Origin: Zerene cesonia
Taxonomy: Eukaryota; Arthropoda; Insecta; Lepidoptera; Pieridae
Reading direction: 5' to 3'
DNA length: 64,000 nt
NCBI RefSeq assembly: GCF_012273895.1
Contig: NC_052125.1
Span: 2,914,001-2,978,000 of the forward strand
In this document: one piece after another, positions 52,873-64,000 of the stretch
Position numbering within the stretch: the first letter of the stretch is position 1
Layout: each line of letters opens with the position of its first letter
Position numbers and translations under genes: made by a program
Notes under the pieces: model-generated
What the model saw: the letters and a program-made list of their open reading frames with translations, nothing else
Told to the model about the DNA's origin: nothing
Database searches by the model: none

Positions 52873-53257
52873 AAATTATAAAAAGAATTTAACTATGAAA
52901 TCATATAATTGCACAATATGGACATAAGAGTTTTGCTATGACCTTCCACTCGCGGAATTCTAAAAAGACCTGAGGTAAGAAACTTGTTTCCTATAATGGT
53001 ATTATGTACGCAAACGTTAATAGAATATTCACATGTATGGAACCTGTTCTGTGTTATCTCAAATACACACCAAGCGGCATTATGCTCGGTTAAATGTTAG
53101 AAGATTCTGGAATCATTCATATTTGCACTGGGAGTTTTATGGGAAAACGTTCTATAATTCTGTAAGAGCAAAAAATTCTATCAGTCGAACAGAATAACAT
53201 TTATTTTGAACAGACGCACTTCGAAAATCATCAAACACGCTTTTTTTAGCTACACCA

Positions 53258-53452
53258 GTATCACTACCTAGTATAAAACGAAGTCGCTATATCTGTCCCT
53301 ATGTCCCTATGTATGCTTAAATTTTTAAAACTTCGCAACGGATTTTGATGGGGGTTTCTTTTTTAAAGATGGAGTAATTCAAGAGTAAGGTTTACATGTA
53401 TAAAAACATCTACTCCGTATTTAACACGTGCAAAGCCGCGGGCACAAGCTGC
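53258..53452 (+). repeat. Sixth-family CTAG-type repeat
   Basis: AGTATAAAACGAAGTCGCTA ... CTTCGCAACGGATTTTGATG ... GTGCAAAGCCGCGGGCACAA. Confidence 0.5.
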
Positions 53453-53756
53453 TGTTTGTACAAAGTGACTTCGTGAGTTTATCTGATGATCCTAATAAGG
53501 ATGTGCAAGATTTAATAATTTCCTTACGTATACGCTGCATAAGAGCAAGTGAGACAATTAACTTCATTAACACGTGTTTTCTTAGTTTCTTATTGAACTG
53601 TATTTATTACAAGTCATTGAACTTTCTAATCCGGTGTTAGTGTGACATCAATGTGATTAAAGAACCATAAAACATGAAATGAACCAGTCTTCTACGATAG
53701 CCTTCTTGGCATTGGCCTTCTCCGCGTAAGCCATTTGTATATTACCACTCAATACT

Positions 53757-54055
53757 CATCATCATCAGCCCATACACGTTCCCACTGCTGGGACACAGGC
53801 CTCCTATGAGGGTTCAGGCCGTAATCCACCACGCTGGCCAAGTGCGGGTTGGCAGATGTCACATGTCGTCGTACTTTTGTTCTTGGACATGCCGGTTTCC
53901 TCACGATGTTTTCCTTCACCGTTTTAAGCAGTGGTGATGTTATCCACATGTGCAGATAAATTGAAAAATCAATTTATTTCCTGCACGCTCGCCCGGTCTC
54001 GAACCCCGACTTCGATTTTGAAGTCCGAGGTTCTCACCACTGAGCCTCCACTGCA
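53757..54055 (-). mobile_element. tRNA-derived SINE (family A), near full length
   Basis: CATCATCATCAGCCCATACA at the left, GGTCTCGAACCCCGAC B-box, CACTGAGCCTCCACTGC at the right. Confidence 0.8.
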
Positions 54056-54578
54056 TTACTCAATATCGTAAAATTAATGGCGTAGCTATCTGATCGTTTG
54101 TATCGCATTTCCCCTAAAGTTTATTAACACTGGAGCCCCACGTGTCCTGGCACTCCTTGACTCGGTGCAGTTAAATCATTAGCATCTGACACGCGATGTT
54201 TTACTTTAAAAGTTGTTTGGGGTCGTTTGGGATTAAAAAAATCATTAATTAAAAAAACATAAACCACGTAGATATGAAGTAGAAAATAGCTGGATTAAAC
54301 GCCAGCAACATTGGTAATTTATTATTAATTATCCGACGTTTTAAAGATCGATTTATTATAAATATTCTAGCTGCTTATTCTTACCTAGTATATAAACAAA
54401 AATAAAACACATCCCATGTAACTTTCCGGTGGGAAAATCAAAATCGTTTGAGAAGATTCAGAACTTATTCTCTTTTCATATTAGTGTATTAATTTTACCA
54501 TCGTTAAAACAAGAAACATAAAACAACATAGGTACATAAAACCGAAGGAGTAGAAGAAATTCGATTACTGTGGCGGGA

Positions 54579-54724
54579 TCACGGGTGGCCGAGAGGCTAG
54601 GCGTTGCTACGGTTTGGCAAAAAACGCGGGTTCGAATCCCGCCTCGTGATCAAATTTTTTCTATTCTTTCAAAATTTGTCATTTATAAAGCATTTCAATG
54701 CTATAAAACTTAAAATTAAAACAT
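54579..54724 (+). repeat. tRNA-like cloverleaf with intact right arm, copy 3
   Basis: Core 54579-54650, full 72-nt cloverleaf. T-stem here is GCGGG/CCCGC (copies 1 and 2: GCAGG/CCTGC), both sides changed so pairing is kept; B-box GGTTCGAATCC intact; TTTTTT at 54655-54660. Right arm 54651-54724 is the reverse complement of the left arms of copies 1 and 2; the left arm is absent here. Loop is ACGGTTT, with C at position 33. Confidence 0.78.
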
Positions 54725-55460
54725 AAAATAAAGTCGTGATTATAAACATCAGACATTAGAGCGATCTCAGAACACGCGATCAATTTTTGTCAATTTTCGT
54801 GATACGTATATTTATGAACAATTATATTGCGACGTAATTAAACTCAATGTAACACAAGATCCCGCCCTTGAATACACGATACAAATATCGAGTTAATTAG
54901 AACTTTGTTCGTTTTAATGATAAACGGTTATATAACTTTGGTTGGGCGTAGTGCAATTTGTGCAGTTTTTTGTAGTAGGTTACATATATAGGCTTTATGA
55001 TAGGAATAGAGAGTAAGATACCTTTTACCTTTACAAATAATATTGTTAAATTTCAGTATATTTTCATTGTTTTTTTTTTTTCATTATGAACGTGTTACAA
55101 GTTGGCAAATAACCATGTATTGACTCCTGTTTTATCTGTCTTTCTCTATCATTTCCTTATGAGTGTTTAACATTTTTAATCCATGTGTGTGTTGTGGTGA
55201 GTATATTATATTATTATTTATGTTTTGCTTTAATTTTGCTTGTGTGTGTTTCTTGTGTTTTAACCCTATTATTTATTTCAATTCATTGTTTTTTATATTG
55301 TATATTCGAAATTTAGTCTTTATGATATAATCTTATTTCATACATAGTAAAAGTTAATGATAATTTAATAAAGTAACATTATGTATGGCAATATCAATTG
55401 CTGTAAAGCGTATAGAAGTGTTTCAAGCTTTTAAACTAATTGTTTCATTTTTGTTCACAG
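54725..55460. other. Intron or 5' flank of the DLGAP-like gene
   Basis: AT-rich; T-runs at 55067-55080; ends in the acceptor tttgttcacag. No other exon seen. Confidence 0.35.
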
Positions 55461-56902
55461 CGACTTGCCTGATGAGGAAGACAAAAAGTCGCCGGTACTA
55501 CTTCTAGGTGTTAATAAAATAACCGAATCGCCGTCATTCGTGAGGAGAAGAACAACCGATCCTCATGCCACTGGCTCGATTAGATTCTTCCGACCACCGA
55601 AATCGAAATACACGCGGGGCTTAAATGGCGACGAGCGGCTGGAGAAGATTAGACAGGACCTCCTCGTCCACAAACACAAGCCCGACACGTACATTCCAAC
55701 AACAAGTCAAAATATTCACGTGGAGTCCGATACAAAGAGGCCATGCGTTAAACTGAGCTGTATAGGCAATTGCATCTGCGATAGAAAACAATCGTCCTCC
55801 AATCGAGGCTCCTTCTCTTTCCACCGACCAGACAACCGCCAATCCTCTCTATGTCCATCAGAAGCGTATAGGAAACCTGACGATAGAGATTCAGATCATT
55901 CAGAGCGAGATATAGAGTTTAAATATACAGAGCACATTCCAGAAAATCAACCGTCTAGTAGCAAGCAGAATTCCTATAACGTTACGCCCAAATCCACTGA
56001 AAGAAGAAGTGTTTTGCTCTCTAATCTCAATGAGAGATTTCGTAAAACTCTCAGCTTGGATTCGCGGAAAATTGAAACCAACCGCGTGCCATTGAGTCTA
56101 CCTAAAGAATCTAGACCAAAATCATTAGTCAACACAAGCAACATCTGTGTTCAGCAATACAGCTCAAGAGACCCCTTTATTGCGTCGAATTTTGATAAGT
56201 CCAGCCGGCCAAAGAAAAAACGGAAGTCTTTCTTCTCTTTGGATACTTTTTTCGATTCCAAGAAATCGGATACGTCATCTATTGACGACTACTGTTCGTC
56301 CAAATATAAGAGATTTGAACTTGAGAGCGATGATTCTCCATTATTCAAACGGGACAGAGAGAAAACACCGGATCTACTGAATTTGCCACTTATTATTGAT
56401 TCTGTGCGAAAAAAGCAATCGGATACACGACGTCAATTAGAGAAGCTAGAGACTCATTATTACAAAAGTCTTAATAAACCGCAGACAGTTATAGATGCTG
56501 TACCAGCGGATGCGACTGACGAACATGGTTTAAACGGACATTCCAATCACCTATTCGTATATGACGATGACGTTGAATACATTGAACCTATACGAAGTAA
56601 TTTTACAAGTCAGAGCACATTAATATTAGACAAGACTGGCGATACATTGAAACCTGATTCCATATTAACCATTAACACTGATGAGACTGATATAAGACTA
56701 CCAAGTTCTACTGTTTCGCCAAAGTCTAACGAAGTGCGCATAGAACACGACCTAGATAGCATAGGCCCGTACGAGATAGAGGTTAAACCGACCGACCTTT
56801 TAAAGAATAGCTCAAAGAAATTGGTTGTGAAAGTAATGGATAAGTCCGTGGACTCTATTGGCAGTTGCTCGCTGGACGTCGACGCCAGCACCGATTTTTC
56901 AG
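55461..56902 (+). CDS. DLGAP-like exon A
   Basis: 1442 nt. Encodes DLPDEEDKKSPVLLLGVNKI ... GSIRFFRPPKSKYTRGLNGD ... ending DVDASTDFS. Contains PKKKRK (56209-56226), a textbook basic nuclear-localisation motif. Exit phase 1. Reading through the donor would stop within 11 codons (TAA at 56929), so an alternative end is possible but unremarkable. Confidence 0.85.
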
Positions 56903-59900
56903 GTAAATTTAGATATATAGAGTACGTGTAAATGAAGATGAAGCATATGCTACCGATAATTGAATATTACTCATCTATTTCATCTTCACAAACACGCCTT
57001 GATGTTTGTCGTGTGTTGCTTAGTTGTAAGCATGTTTATTGTTTTGTATCGATATCTTTCTTTCGTGCTATATAAGTTGTCTCTTTTTATTATCTATCTT
57101 TTCTGTTATTGTTATCATGTACGCTAGTATAAGCTTTTACTTTTCGATGTGTTATATATTTATTAATAAACATTTCATTTCTGTTTTCATGTGTTTTCTT
57201 TATTGTGAATGTTTCGCTTCTTAGTTAGATTATAAGTTCTATCGTTTCGTACATTATTAATAGATCAGTCTCTCAATAGATACAAGGTAGGAGTTTATTC
57301 ACTATTATACGTAGTTCATTACATTCACATTTAACTTTTTTTTTATTTATCAAAAAAAAACTTATTTTTTCATTTATGTTGTCATACGTAAATTATTTGC
57401 CACTTTGAGAAGATAATTAGCATAATAAGTTAAATAGAGACAAGCTAAGCTTTGAAGTAGAATATATGCCAAAATTTCAGAGTCATTTAATCACAAACAA
57501 TTTTCATCAATTCGCAATTTCCCTTTGACGTCAATTAGATATACGATGTTATATTAATTTTACGCGGCAAAAGCTTCTGTTTTATCAAGCATTTGAGTGA
57601 TAATAGTTTTAATAACGGGTAGAGAACTCTTATAATAATTAATTGTGGGAGTTATTAGTAGTTATATATGAAGAGTGCCATTTGGTTACATAGACATTTA
57701 CATTTGCCACGTATTGATTCATCATCATCATTAATTCCTTATGTTCCCACTGCAGGGATAAGAGCCTATTAGGGTTTAGGCCATAATCCACTATTAGCCC
57801 ACAATTATTATTACCTTTGCTTATCGTTAAATGCTTTAGAAACAAAAAAAGAACGTAATGCCTCGAAGGGAATGTATAATTTATGGGATATGTGGTCATG
57901 TTGGATATATATTTTTTCTCATTCCAAAATGTATTGTATTAAAATAAGATTTTTAACAACAGTCAAAAATGCTCTTTAAAAATGTTGTTATAAGGATTAG
58001 AATGACGCAAGTAGATGATTAGTTTGAATAATAAAGCACTTCATGCAGGAGAGTCCAAAAGAAGATTTGGGAATAAACTCAAAAGCGGCAAATAGGCAAG
58101 ATTTACGGACCTCCATCAATGTTTAAGATCAGCTATGCGTCCAGGCATGTGTCCCAACAGTGGGAGTGGGAATTTTGCGTCCATGCAGAAGCTCATTAGA
58201 TTTGTAAAGAAAATAGTTGAAAGCGGTTTGATATTTACAAGCTAATTCAATTTCTCGTACTTCGTTAAGCAATATAACTTAACAATAGCAGCAGCAATTA
58301 AAGGTTGTCTATTTCAACTATTTCTGTTTTACATGTTAGTCCTTTTTTATGTTCTCCCTTAATTATTACGTTTCTTTTTACGATGATCTAAACACATAAC
58401 ATCATTAGGTCAATCACATCTTAACTTTTCAAACCATAAATTTTCGACGCTACCGTGTTTATTTTTAAAACCAGATGCTCCGTTTCAAATAAACGGATTG
58501 AGTGTTAGATTTTATAATTACAGTGTAAACTTGAGAGGTGAATTTCTTTCGTTGAGTATAAATGGAGACTGTATTAAAATCATACCAATATATTGTATTT
58601 GCAAACAATACGGAATTATAACAATGTGCAGAGAAAAAGGTTGCAAACTCCAGGTGCATGTAAAATATGTCTTTACAATTTAAGTGGCCCTTAATGGTTT
58701 TATGAGTATAGCAACACTGTTCATAGTTTTAAAAGGCATTGTTAATATAATGTCTCAGTGCCTATAGAATCAATCACAATAGACTATAACAGTGCAGGCA
58801 TATATCCTACGTAACTGACCTTAGCTTGCAAAAAAAAAAATTGTTCAATAACTGGGTCATGTGGACATAAACAATTTAAATTGCAAAATGCATACAAACA
58901 AAGATATATGCCACAACTCATCGGTTGACCTTCGTGCGGCCTACGCACCCAGTATACTCGGTCATTGTCTTATAACTTGTCCACTAATACGCTCGCTTAA
59001 AACATGTTAACTGTTCAGAATGTTTAATTCAAAAATATATATCATATAAGCCCCAGTAACACATATATCGTGCATATAAGTCATAAAACAAACTGTAATG
59101 ATTGTTTGAAAGACTAATGAGGAAGAAAAATTATGACAGATTAAACACAGGCGCTACAGACCGTGAAACGGAACGACACAGACCGGTCGCTACTGCGCAG
59201 GCTGCTGCCGGTAACGTCTCGAAAAAAAAGTAAAAAAAAAAAAAGTTTGACACTTTGACGTCTGTGATTTGACTCGTGCGAATCCGAAATTGAAATTTTA
59301 TGTAAAGCTAAAAGTTTTGTGAAGTGAAAAAACTGTTTGAAACAACGTTTATTTTATGCGGTTAACCAGATAGTGGTAAGTTGACGAATGTTTATATAAG
59401 AAAAAGTGTATTTTACGTCTATGCAATTTATGTTATCGTAAGTTTTATTTTTTTTCATACGTGCACTGCGTTACTCATTCGTATGGCTAGTTGGAGAATA
59501 CTCATGTTTTCTTTATTTAGCTTTTCTCCTAAGATGAGTAATACTATTATAAACAGACTTTGTTAATATATCACTAAGTCATTGGAAAACTTTCTGATGT
59601 TGTTGAGATACTGGGAATTATATGCCGTAAGGACATTTCATGTTTATTCTCTCACGGTAAAGTTGCTTATAATATAAGCAAAACAATCTAAGCAAATTTT
59701 GATTTCGCTTTTAATGATTTGACCTACATCAAGTTAATCCTCAGCAATCATACAATAAAAGGCAAGTAAAAAAAACGGTAACACTGAAATTCATAGTGGT
59801 TTGGTCTATTATTCGAAGGAGAAAATTTATCCTTAATTTCAACATTTCAATAAGATTTTTATGAAGAATTTGCTATGTACCTAATTATGTAAGATATAAA

Positions 59901-62900
59901 AATATATGTTGCATTGTTGTAGTCATACTTTTTCACTTAAATGTCATATAGGATCTTTTGTATTGTAATAATATGTTCTCTTTGTTGTGAATACCTTAAC
60001 CATATATGTGGGTATAACACTTGTATTACAATTAAACTATTTATATGCATCATGCAAACTATATTGAGTCATCCTTAACCCGTTTCTACTTACCAAGGTG
60101 TAAGAAATTGATTACTGTTTGAATATACTATGGTATGGGAAGAAATCGCTAACATATTATTTCTAGCTATTACCAAGTCAATACTGTTTGTGTTCAGATA
60201 TAGGCAATAACTAATTATGGAAGTTGGATCTGTATACAGTTATGGAAATGTTGGCCATCAATTTTACATTACGCCTTACTCGCCAAATTCTAAAATTGCA
60301 TGAATTTCCTATCGAACAGAATCCAAATAATCATGGCAACACCTATGCTGTAATATGCTAATTAAAATCGAACACTATTTTTTATTTTTATCCCGATATG
60401 AATAGATTAATTACGTTAATTAATTATTATAAAAACGATTACTTATTAGGTGAACAAATGTATCTCTCGTCAATTTGTTTACTTTGTTGATGATGTTGAT
60501 GATAAAAGAAAAATTATTACATAGATTTGTATTATGGAAATTACTACTCTACTTATGGAAATTTAAACCATAAATAAAGACCGCACCAAGAAATTATTTT
60601 TAACTCTCCCTTTTCATATATAATTAAATTTGGTTTGATGATTAAACAGCTGTTTAAATTTTATAATTTAATTAAAAACATCAAAATTAATTCTTCTTAA
60701 GCATATCTTGATTAAAGACTTATCTATCACAACCTTGATGATAAAATAATCAGTTGGCAGGTAGCGTAAAAATAATGGCATATTAGCTCATTGCACTCAA
60801 ACACCTGTGTCTCATGTACTATTAAAATTATGTGTGATTATTTCCCAATGTTCATGTGTGAGTTGCTTAACGTTTGTAGAATTTGCGTAATATTAGCCGT
60901 GTATTTATAAAAAATATGCTAAATAAGTGCTTTGACATTTTCTTTGCATATTTTTCGCATTGTTTAGTCATGCTGTAATGTTTGTTTTGCGATGTTGTAA
61001 TGCTTATGTAATTTTGAATTATTGATGTGTTTTGAGATTCACTGAGATAAATTTATTTGCATGTGCTTAAACTGTGGCATTAAGAATTTGTGTAGACTGT
61101 TTTTATTTGTTTCATCCCACTACAATTGTTAATAAAAAACATGTTTAATGATCTAGTTTATATAAAATTTATGTCTCATGTCTCATTATTAATATATCAT
61201 CTTAATATCAATTAAGTCATCTTAATAATCAAGCTAATTATGATTATGTTTTCCTTACAGATACCACATCAGGAAGCCTGAATCTCTTAACACCATCGTC
61301 AACTACTAGTCGGATAAAGGAATTCACATCGCGAATACAGGAAAGGGCTGGTTCCCTTCAACCAAATCTCACTCCGACGCCACTCTCACCGCCCAGAACT
61401 CCAGAAGATTCGACGCCAACGCCAAAACATCAAGCTCACAAATCAGAAAACCTCTTAAAACCGCCTCCAAAGATCCTCGTAGACTCGTCCAGTCACAGAT
61501 CGCGAAGTCATCACAAGAAACGCGACGATCCACCGCAAAAGAAACCCAGCTACTTAAACTTGGCATGCTCCGTCAATGGTTACACGAATCTCACGACATA
61601 CGATTCAAAACTACGCCAGGACATCAATAAGAGCCGCGAGGCGTCACCCATCAGGCCCATAACGCACACGTACCAGTACAGGAGCGAAAATAACTCGCTT
61701 CTCGTGCCCGTACCTGTCAGCGCTAACAAACTGCTGGTGCCGACGTTCGTTCCTCATGATACTCGGACGAATTTGACACCAAAAGCGCCTTCAAAGGCGC
61801 ACACGGATCCATATATAGCTACGCCCTCCCATGCTTTTATGGCTGCTGAGAATAAGCAGTTGAAGAACGACTTCTTGGGACCAACAATGACTACCACCAG
61901 TCGTTCGTATATATCGACTGAGAGCAAAAACTTTGCGTCCTCAATGCTTCAGAAGGATGAAGTGGATAATGCTAAAGAAGTAGCCTTTAAATCTAGTTAT
62001 TCGGAATCAAATTTTAGACAAACTGTAACAACGAATGGCAAGGAGAGTAGATTTAGTTCTGAATCGTATACTATATCGTCCAACGAAGTATCGAAAAGGG
62101 TGGAGATAACTAAGGAAAATGGGGAACAGTTAACTAGTCCTATGAAGAGTTTCATACAGCAACGCGTGGAGCGTCTGTACGGACCGGGCGCGCTGGCGCA
62201 AGGTTTCTTCAATCAGAAGCGGCACAAATTGAAAAGCTCCAGCGAGGACGATGAGGCCAAAGTCCTCACGGAGAAATCTCTCAATTGCCAGAGTGACAGG
62301 TTCGTGTCTCCGCGGAGGTCGGACGAAAGTTTCGACAGCGAAAACAACAGCCCAACGAAAGAGGACTCGACCGTTCTACCGGTCCTTAGGCATTTGCGGC
62401 CAGAGTTTCGCGCGCAATTACCAGTGCTGTCGCCCAGGAAGAGTAAGGCCGATTTGTCCCCACAGAAATCGGACATTCCTCAAGAAAAGACTGATGAAAC
62501 GGTTAGTGAAGTGGCAAACGGTGATACTGTGATAATAGACGATGTTAAATCGAACGGTGTGAATGGTGTGGGGTCGAGTAACGGGGAGGTTGTTAAGGAC
62601 GCGTATTATTTCATCGATCTGGAGAAGAAGGAAACCGAGAGGCTGATCGCACTGGCTGTTGGAGCTGAGAAGGAATTGGAAAGCTTACAGGTGAGTTCCA
62701 TGTGTTTTATACCGAGTTAATCAGCAGCTTTTAATCAATATTTGGAAATAGATAAATAAAAATCACATAATTGGCACTTTTTTCCTAATTTTTCATACTG
62801 AATCCTATGCATATATCCTAAAAAATGTATCAGAATTTTTTTTTAAATGATTGCAGTCTCTAGTTATGGATAACAACACTACTTCAATACATAACAATCA

Positions 62901-63438
62901 TAACATTGCATAAAATTATATTATTCAATTGATATACATTCAGTTACTACGAAAACATTTAAAATTCATTCTTGTATCAATTTGTCATTGATAGCCTATT
63001 CTGCTTTCAAAGTCAAAATAATTTAAATTGTGTCATAAAACAAGAAATCAGTTTTAGAACTGATTTATTGTTTGATGTCACAAATATATGATGAAATAAA
63101 AATAAGCAGGTAATTCCATTGGAATGGTGGAAAACTGCACTAAAAATTAGCCTATGACACTCTCTAATTATCCGGCCTCAAAACCTGACTTCAGAAACTC
63201 ATACCAAAGAATAGCTAAAATACTTAAATGTAATAAAAATCATACTATTGTATAGCTCAGTTGCAAAGTGTCAGAAAGACAAACACACAAATCGCATCCA
63301 TAATATTAGTTGGTAAATATGAATTATGTTGTAAATTACAGAACCAAGAGAATATCAGCGAGGAAGTGTTGGGGTTGCTCCGAGCGGCGTCAGGCAAGGC
63401 TAGGTTGCTGGCCACGCAGAAAATGCAACAGTTTGAGG
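55461..63438 (+). CDS. DLGAP/GKAP-family scaffold protein, three internal exons (partial gene)
   Basis: Exons 55461-56902, 61261-62690, 63342-63438, all with GT-AG borders and matching phases, about 989 residues visible. The first visible exon opens with a split codon after acceptor ttgttcacag, so 5' coding sequence is missing; the last ends at donor gtaagt near the window edge. The second exon's end plus the third (YYFIDLEKKETERLIALAV..., then ISEEVLGLLRAASGKARLLA, QKMQQFE) match the start of the GKAP domain of DLGAP proteins (family LPEEILGKIRSAVGSAQLL). Family role: postsynaptic scaffold binding Dlg/PSD-95 (DLGAP1-4, Drosophila vulcan) or spindle factor (DLGAP5/HURP, Drosophila mars). The sequence does not decide which. 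The rest is long, Ser/Pro-rich and probably disordered. Confidence 0.75.
56903..59135. other. Intron of the DLGAP-like gene, left part
   Basis: AT-rich. A decayed SINE family A end (ATCATCATCATTAATTCC ... GGCCATAATCCACTA) at 57718-57800. Small ORFs show no family resemblance. Confidence 0.4.
59140..59375 (+). promoter_or_regulatory. Candidate internal promoter and non-coding exon
   Basis: GC-rich patch (AGACCGGTCGCTACTGCGCA, GGCTGCTGCCGGTAACGTC) with an NRF1/Ewg-like CTGCGCAGGC, then TTTGACACTTTGACGTCTG and an AT-rich leader ending AACCAGATAGTG|GTAAGT (donor at 59376). ATGs in the leader are followed quickly by stops. It lies inside the intron between exons A and B and could start a shorter transcript. 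Confidence 0.35.
59376..61260. other. Intron of the DLGAP-like gene, right part
   Basis: Nearly free of the repeats common elsewhere; AT-rich, ends at the exon B acceptor. Confidence 0.4.
61261..62690 (+). CDS. DLGAP-like exon B
   Basis: 1430 nt, acceptor ttttccttacag, donor gtgagt. Ser/Pro/Thr-rich opening (TPTPLSPPRTPEDSTPTPKH), middle segment with QQRVERLYGPGALAQGFFNQ, several SP sites, and a helical end that begins the GKAP domain. The reading frame is open from the acceptor, about 300 bp before its first TTG codon. Confidence 0.88.
62691..63341. other. Intron between DLGAP-like exons B and C
   Basis: AT-rich, no repeat recognised. Confidence 0.4.
63342..63438 (+). CDS. DLGAP-like exon C (GKAP domain)
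   Basis: 97 nt, acceptor gtaaattacag, donor gtaagt. Encodes NQENISEEVLGLLRAASGKA then RLLATQKMQQFE, the most diagnostic GKAP-domain piece in the window. Phase 1 out; the rest lies beyond 64000. Confidence 0.85.
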
Positions 63439-64000
63439 GTAAGTTTAGATTTTGAGTGTACACTAGTGAACACGCGGCTTCTCTAGTGTGGGTGCTTATC
63501 CAGATTTTAATGTAGTCAATTAAAAGAAAGGAGGACCTCCTCCACAGTTCAGCTGTATTTTTTTTAACAAACATTTCGTGTAAATATGTTTGTTAAAAAA
63601 AAATCTATACTGAAAATTTCATTATACAATGGAAAGTGTGTTGGGAAAGCGTGTGGTTTTTTCCCACAGAAGATCGAATCTATTATATCTACTGAATACA
63701 TAATTATTGTGTTATAAATGTAATGTGTCCCAAATTGCAATTCTCAGCTGACACCAGATGGACCTACTCATTACTACTCGAGAAATAGTGTAAATTCTTA
63801 CACATAACTACTCCAGAAAATATAGAATGGAAATTTTTATCCAATTTTTTACATATCCCATACCAGTTTATACTTATTTACCTTGCGAGGGCTATAGATA
63901 TAGATCTATGCTTTGTATAATTCCTAGAATTCTATTTGATGTCCATAGATTACATCCTACATACTTATCCTTTACATTTCTAATAATTGTTATTTATAAT
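63439..64000. other. Start of the next DLGAP-like intron
   Basis: A short inverted repeat (TTTTTTTAACAAACAT / ATGTTTGTTAAAAAAA) at 63558-63603. Otherwise unremarkable. Confidence 0.35.

Overview
The window is eukaryotic and almost certainly lepidopteran (a moth or butterfly). The DNA is AT-rich, genes are split by GT-AG introns, and introns and intergenic DNA are packed with ~200-bp elements that start TCCTACTAATATTATAAA and end in a GCGG/CCGC hairpin followed by CTAG. These match what I know of the short Helitrons of Lepidoptera. Several tRNA-derived SINE families and hAT-type MITEs are also present. There are two runs of N (16683-17682 and 18233-18375).

Layout. (1) 90-6044, minus strand: a complete 4-exon TDRD12/Yb-type Tudor-helicase gene of the piRNA pathway, 1694 codons by my splice model. 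(2) 6205-6910: a 706-bp hAT-type MITE with a perfect 8-bp target duplication, about 160 bp upstream of that ATG. (3) 7451-7675, minus: a small unrecognised ORF. (4) 8474-21543, plus: a complete 16-exon dymeclin (Dym) gene; all exon phases fit (700 codons), so the two gaps removed no coding sequence. Its introns hold Helitrons, SINEs, a CT microsatellite, a 24-bp minisatellite and two partial copies of its own exons. (5) About 21.6-55.4 kb: some 34 kb with no recognisable coding exon, rich in transposon debris and with several GC-rich promoter-like pockets. (6) 55461 to beyond the right edge, plus: three coding exons of a DLGAP/GKAP-family scaffold protein (Drosophila vulcan/mars relatives); its 5' coding start is not found and the gene runs off the window.

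The three main genes are not functionally linked (piRNA biogenesis, Golgi trafficking, synaptic or mitotic scaffolding). The most unusual signal is a repeat family present three times plus one decayed copy. Its core is a 72-nt sequence that folds into a full tRNA cloverleaf with a pol III-like terminator. The core sits between long inverted-repeat arms, and the T-stems differ between copies by paired, compensating changes.
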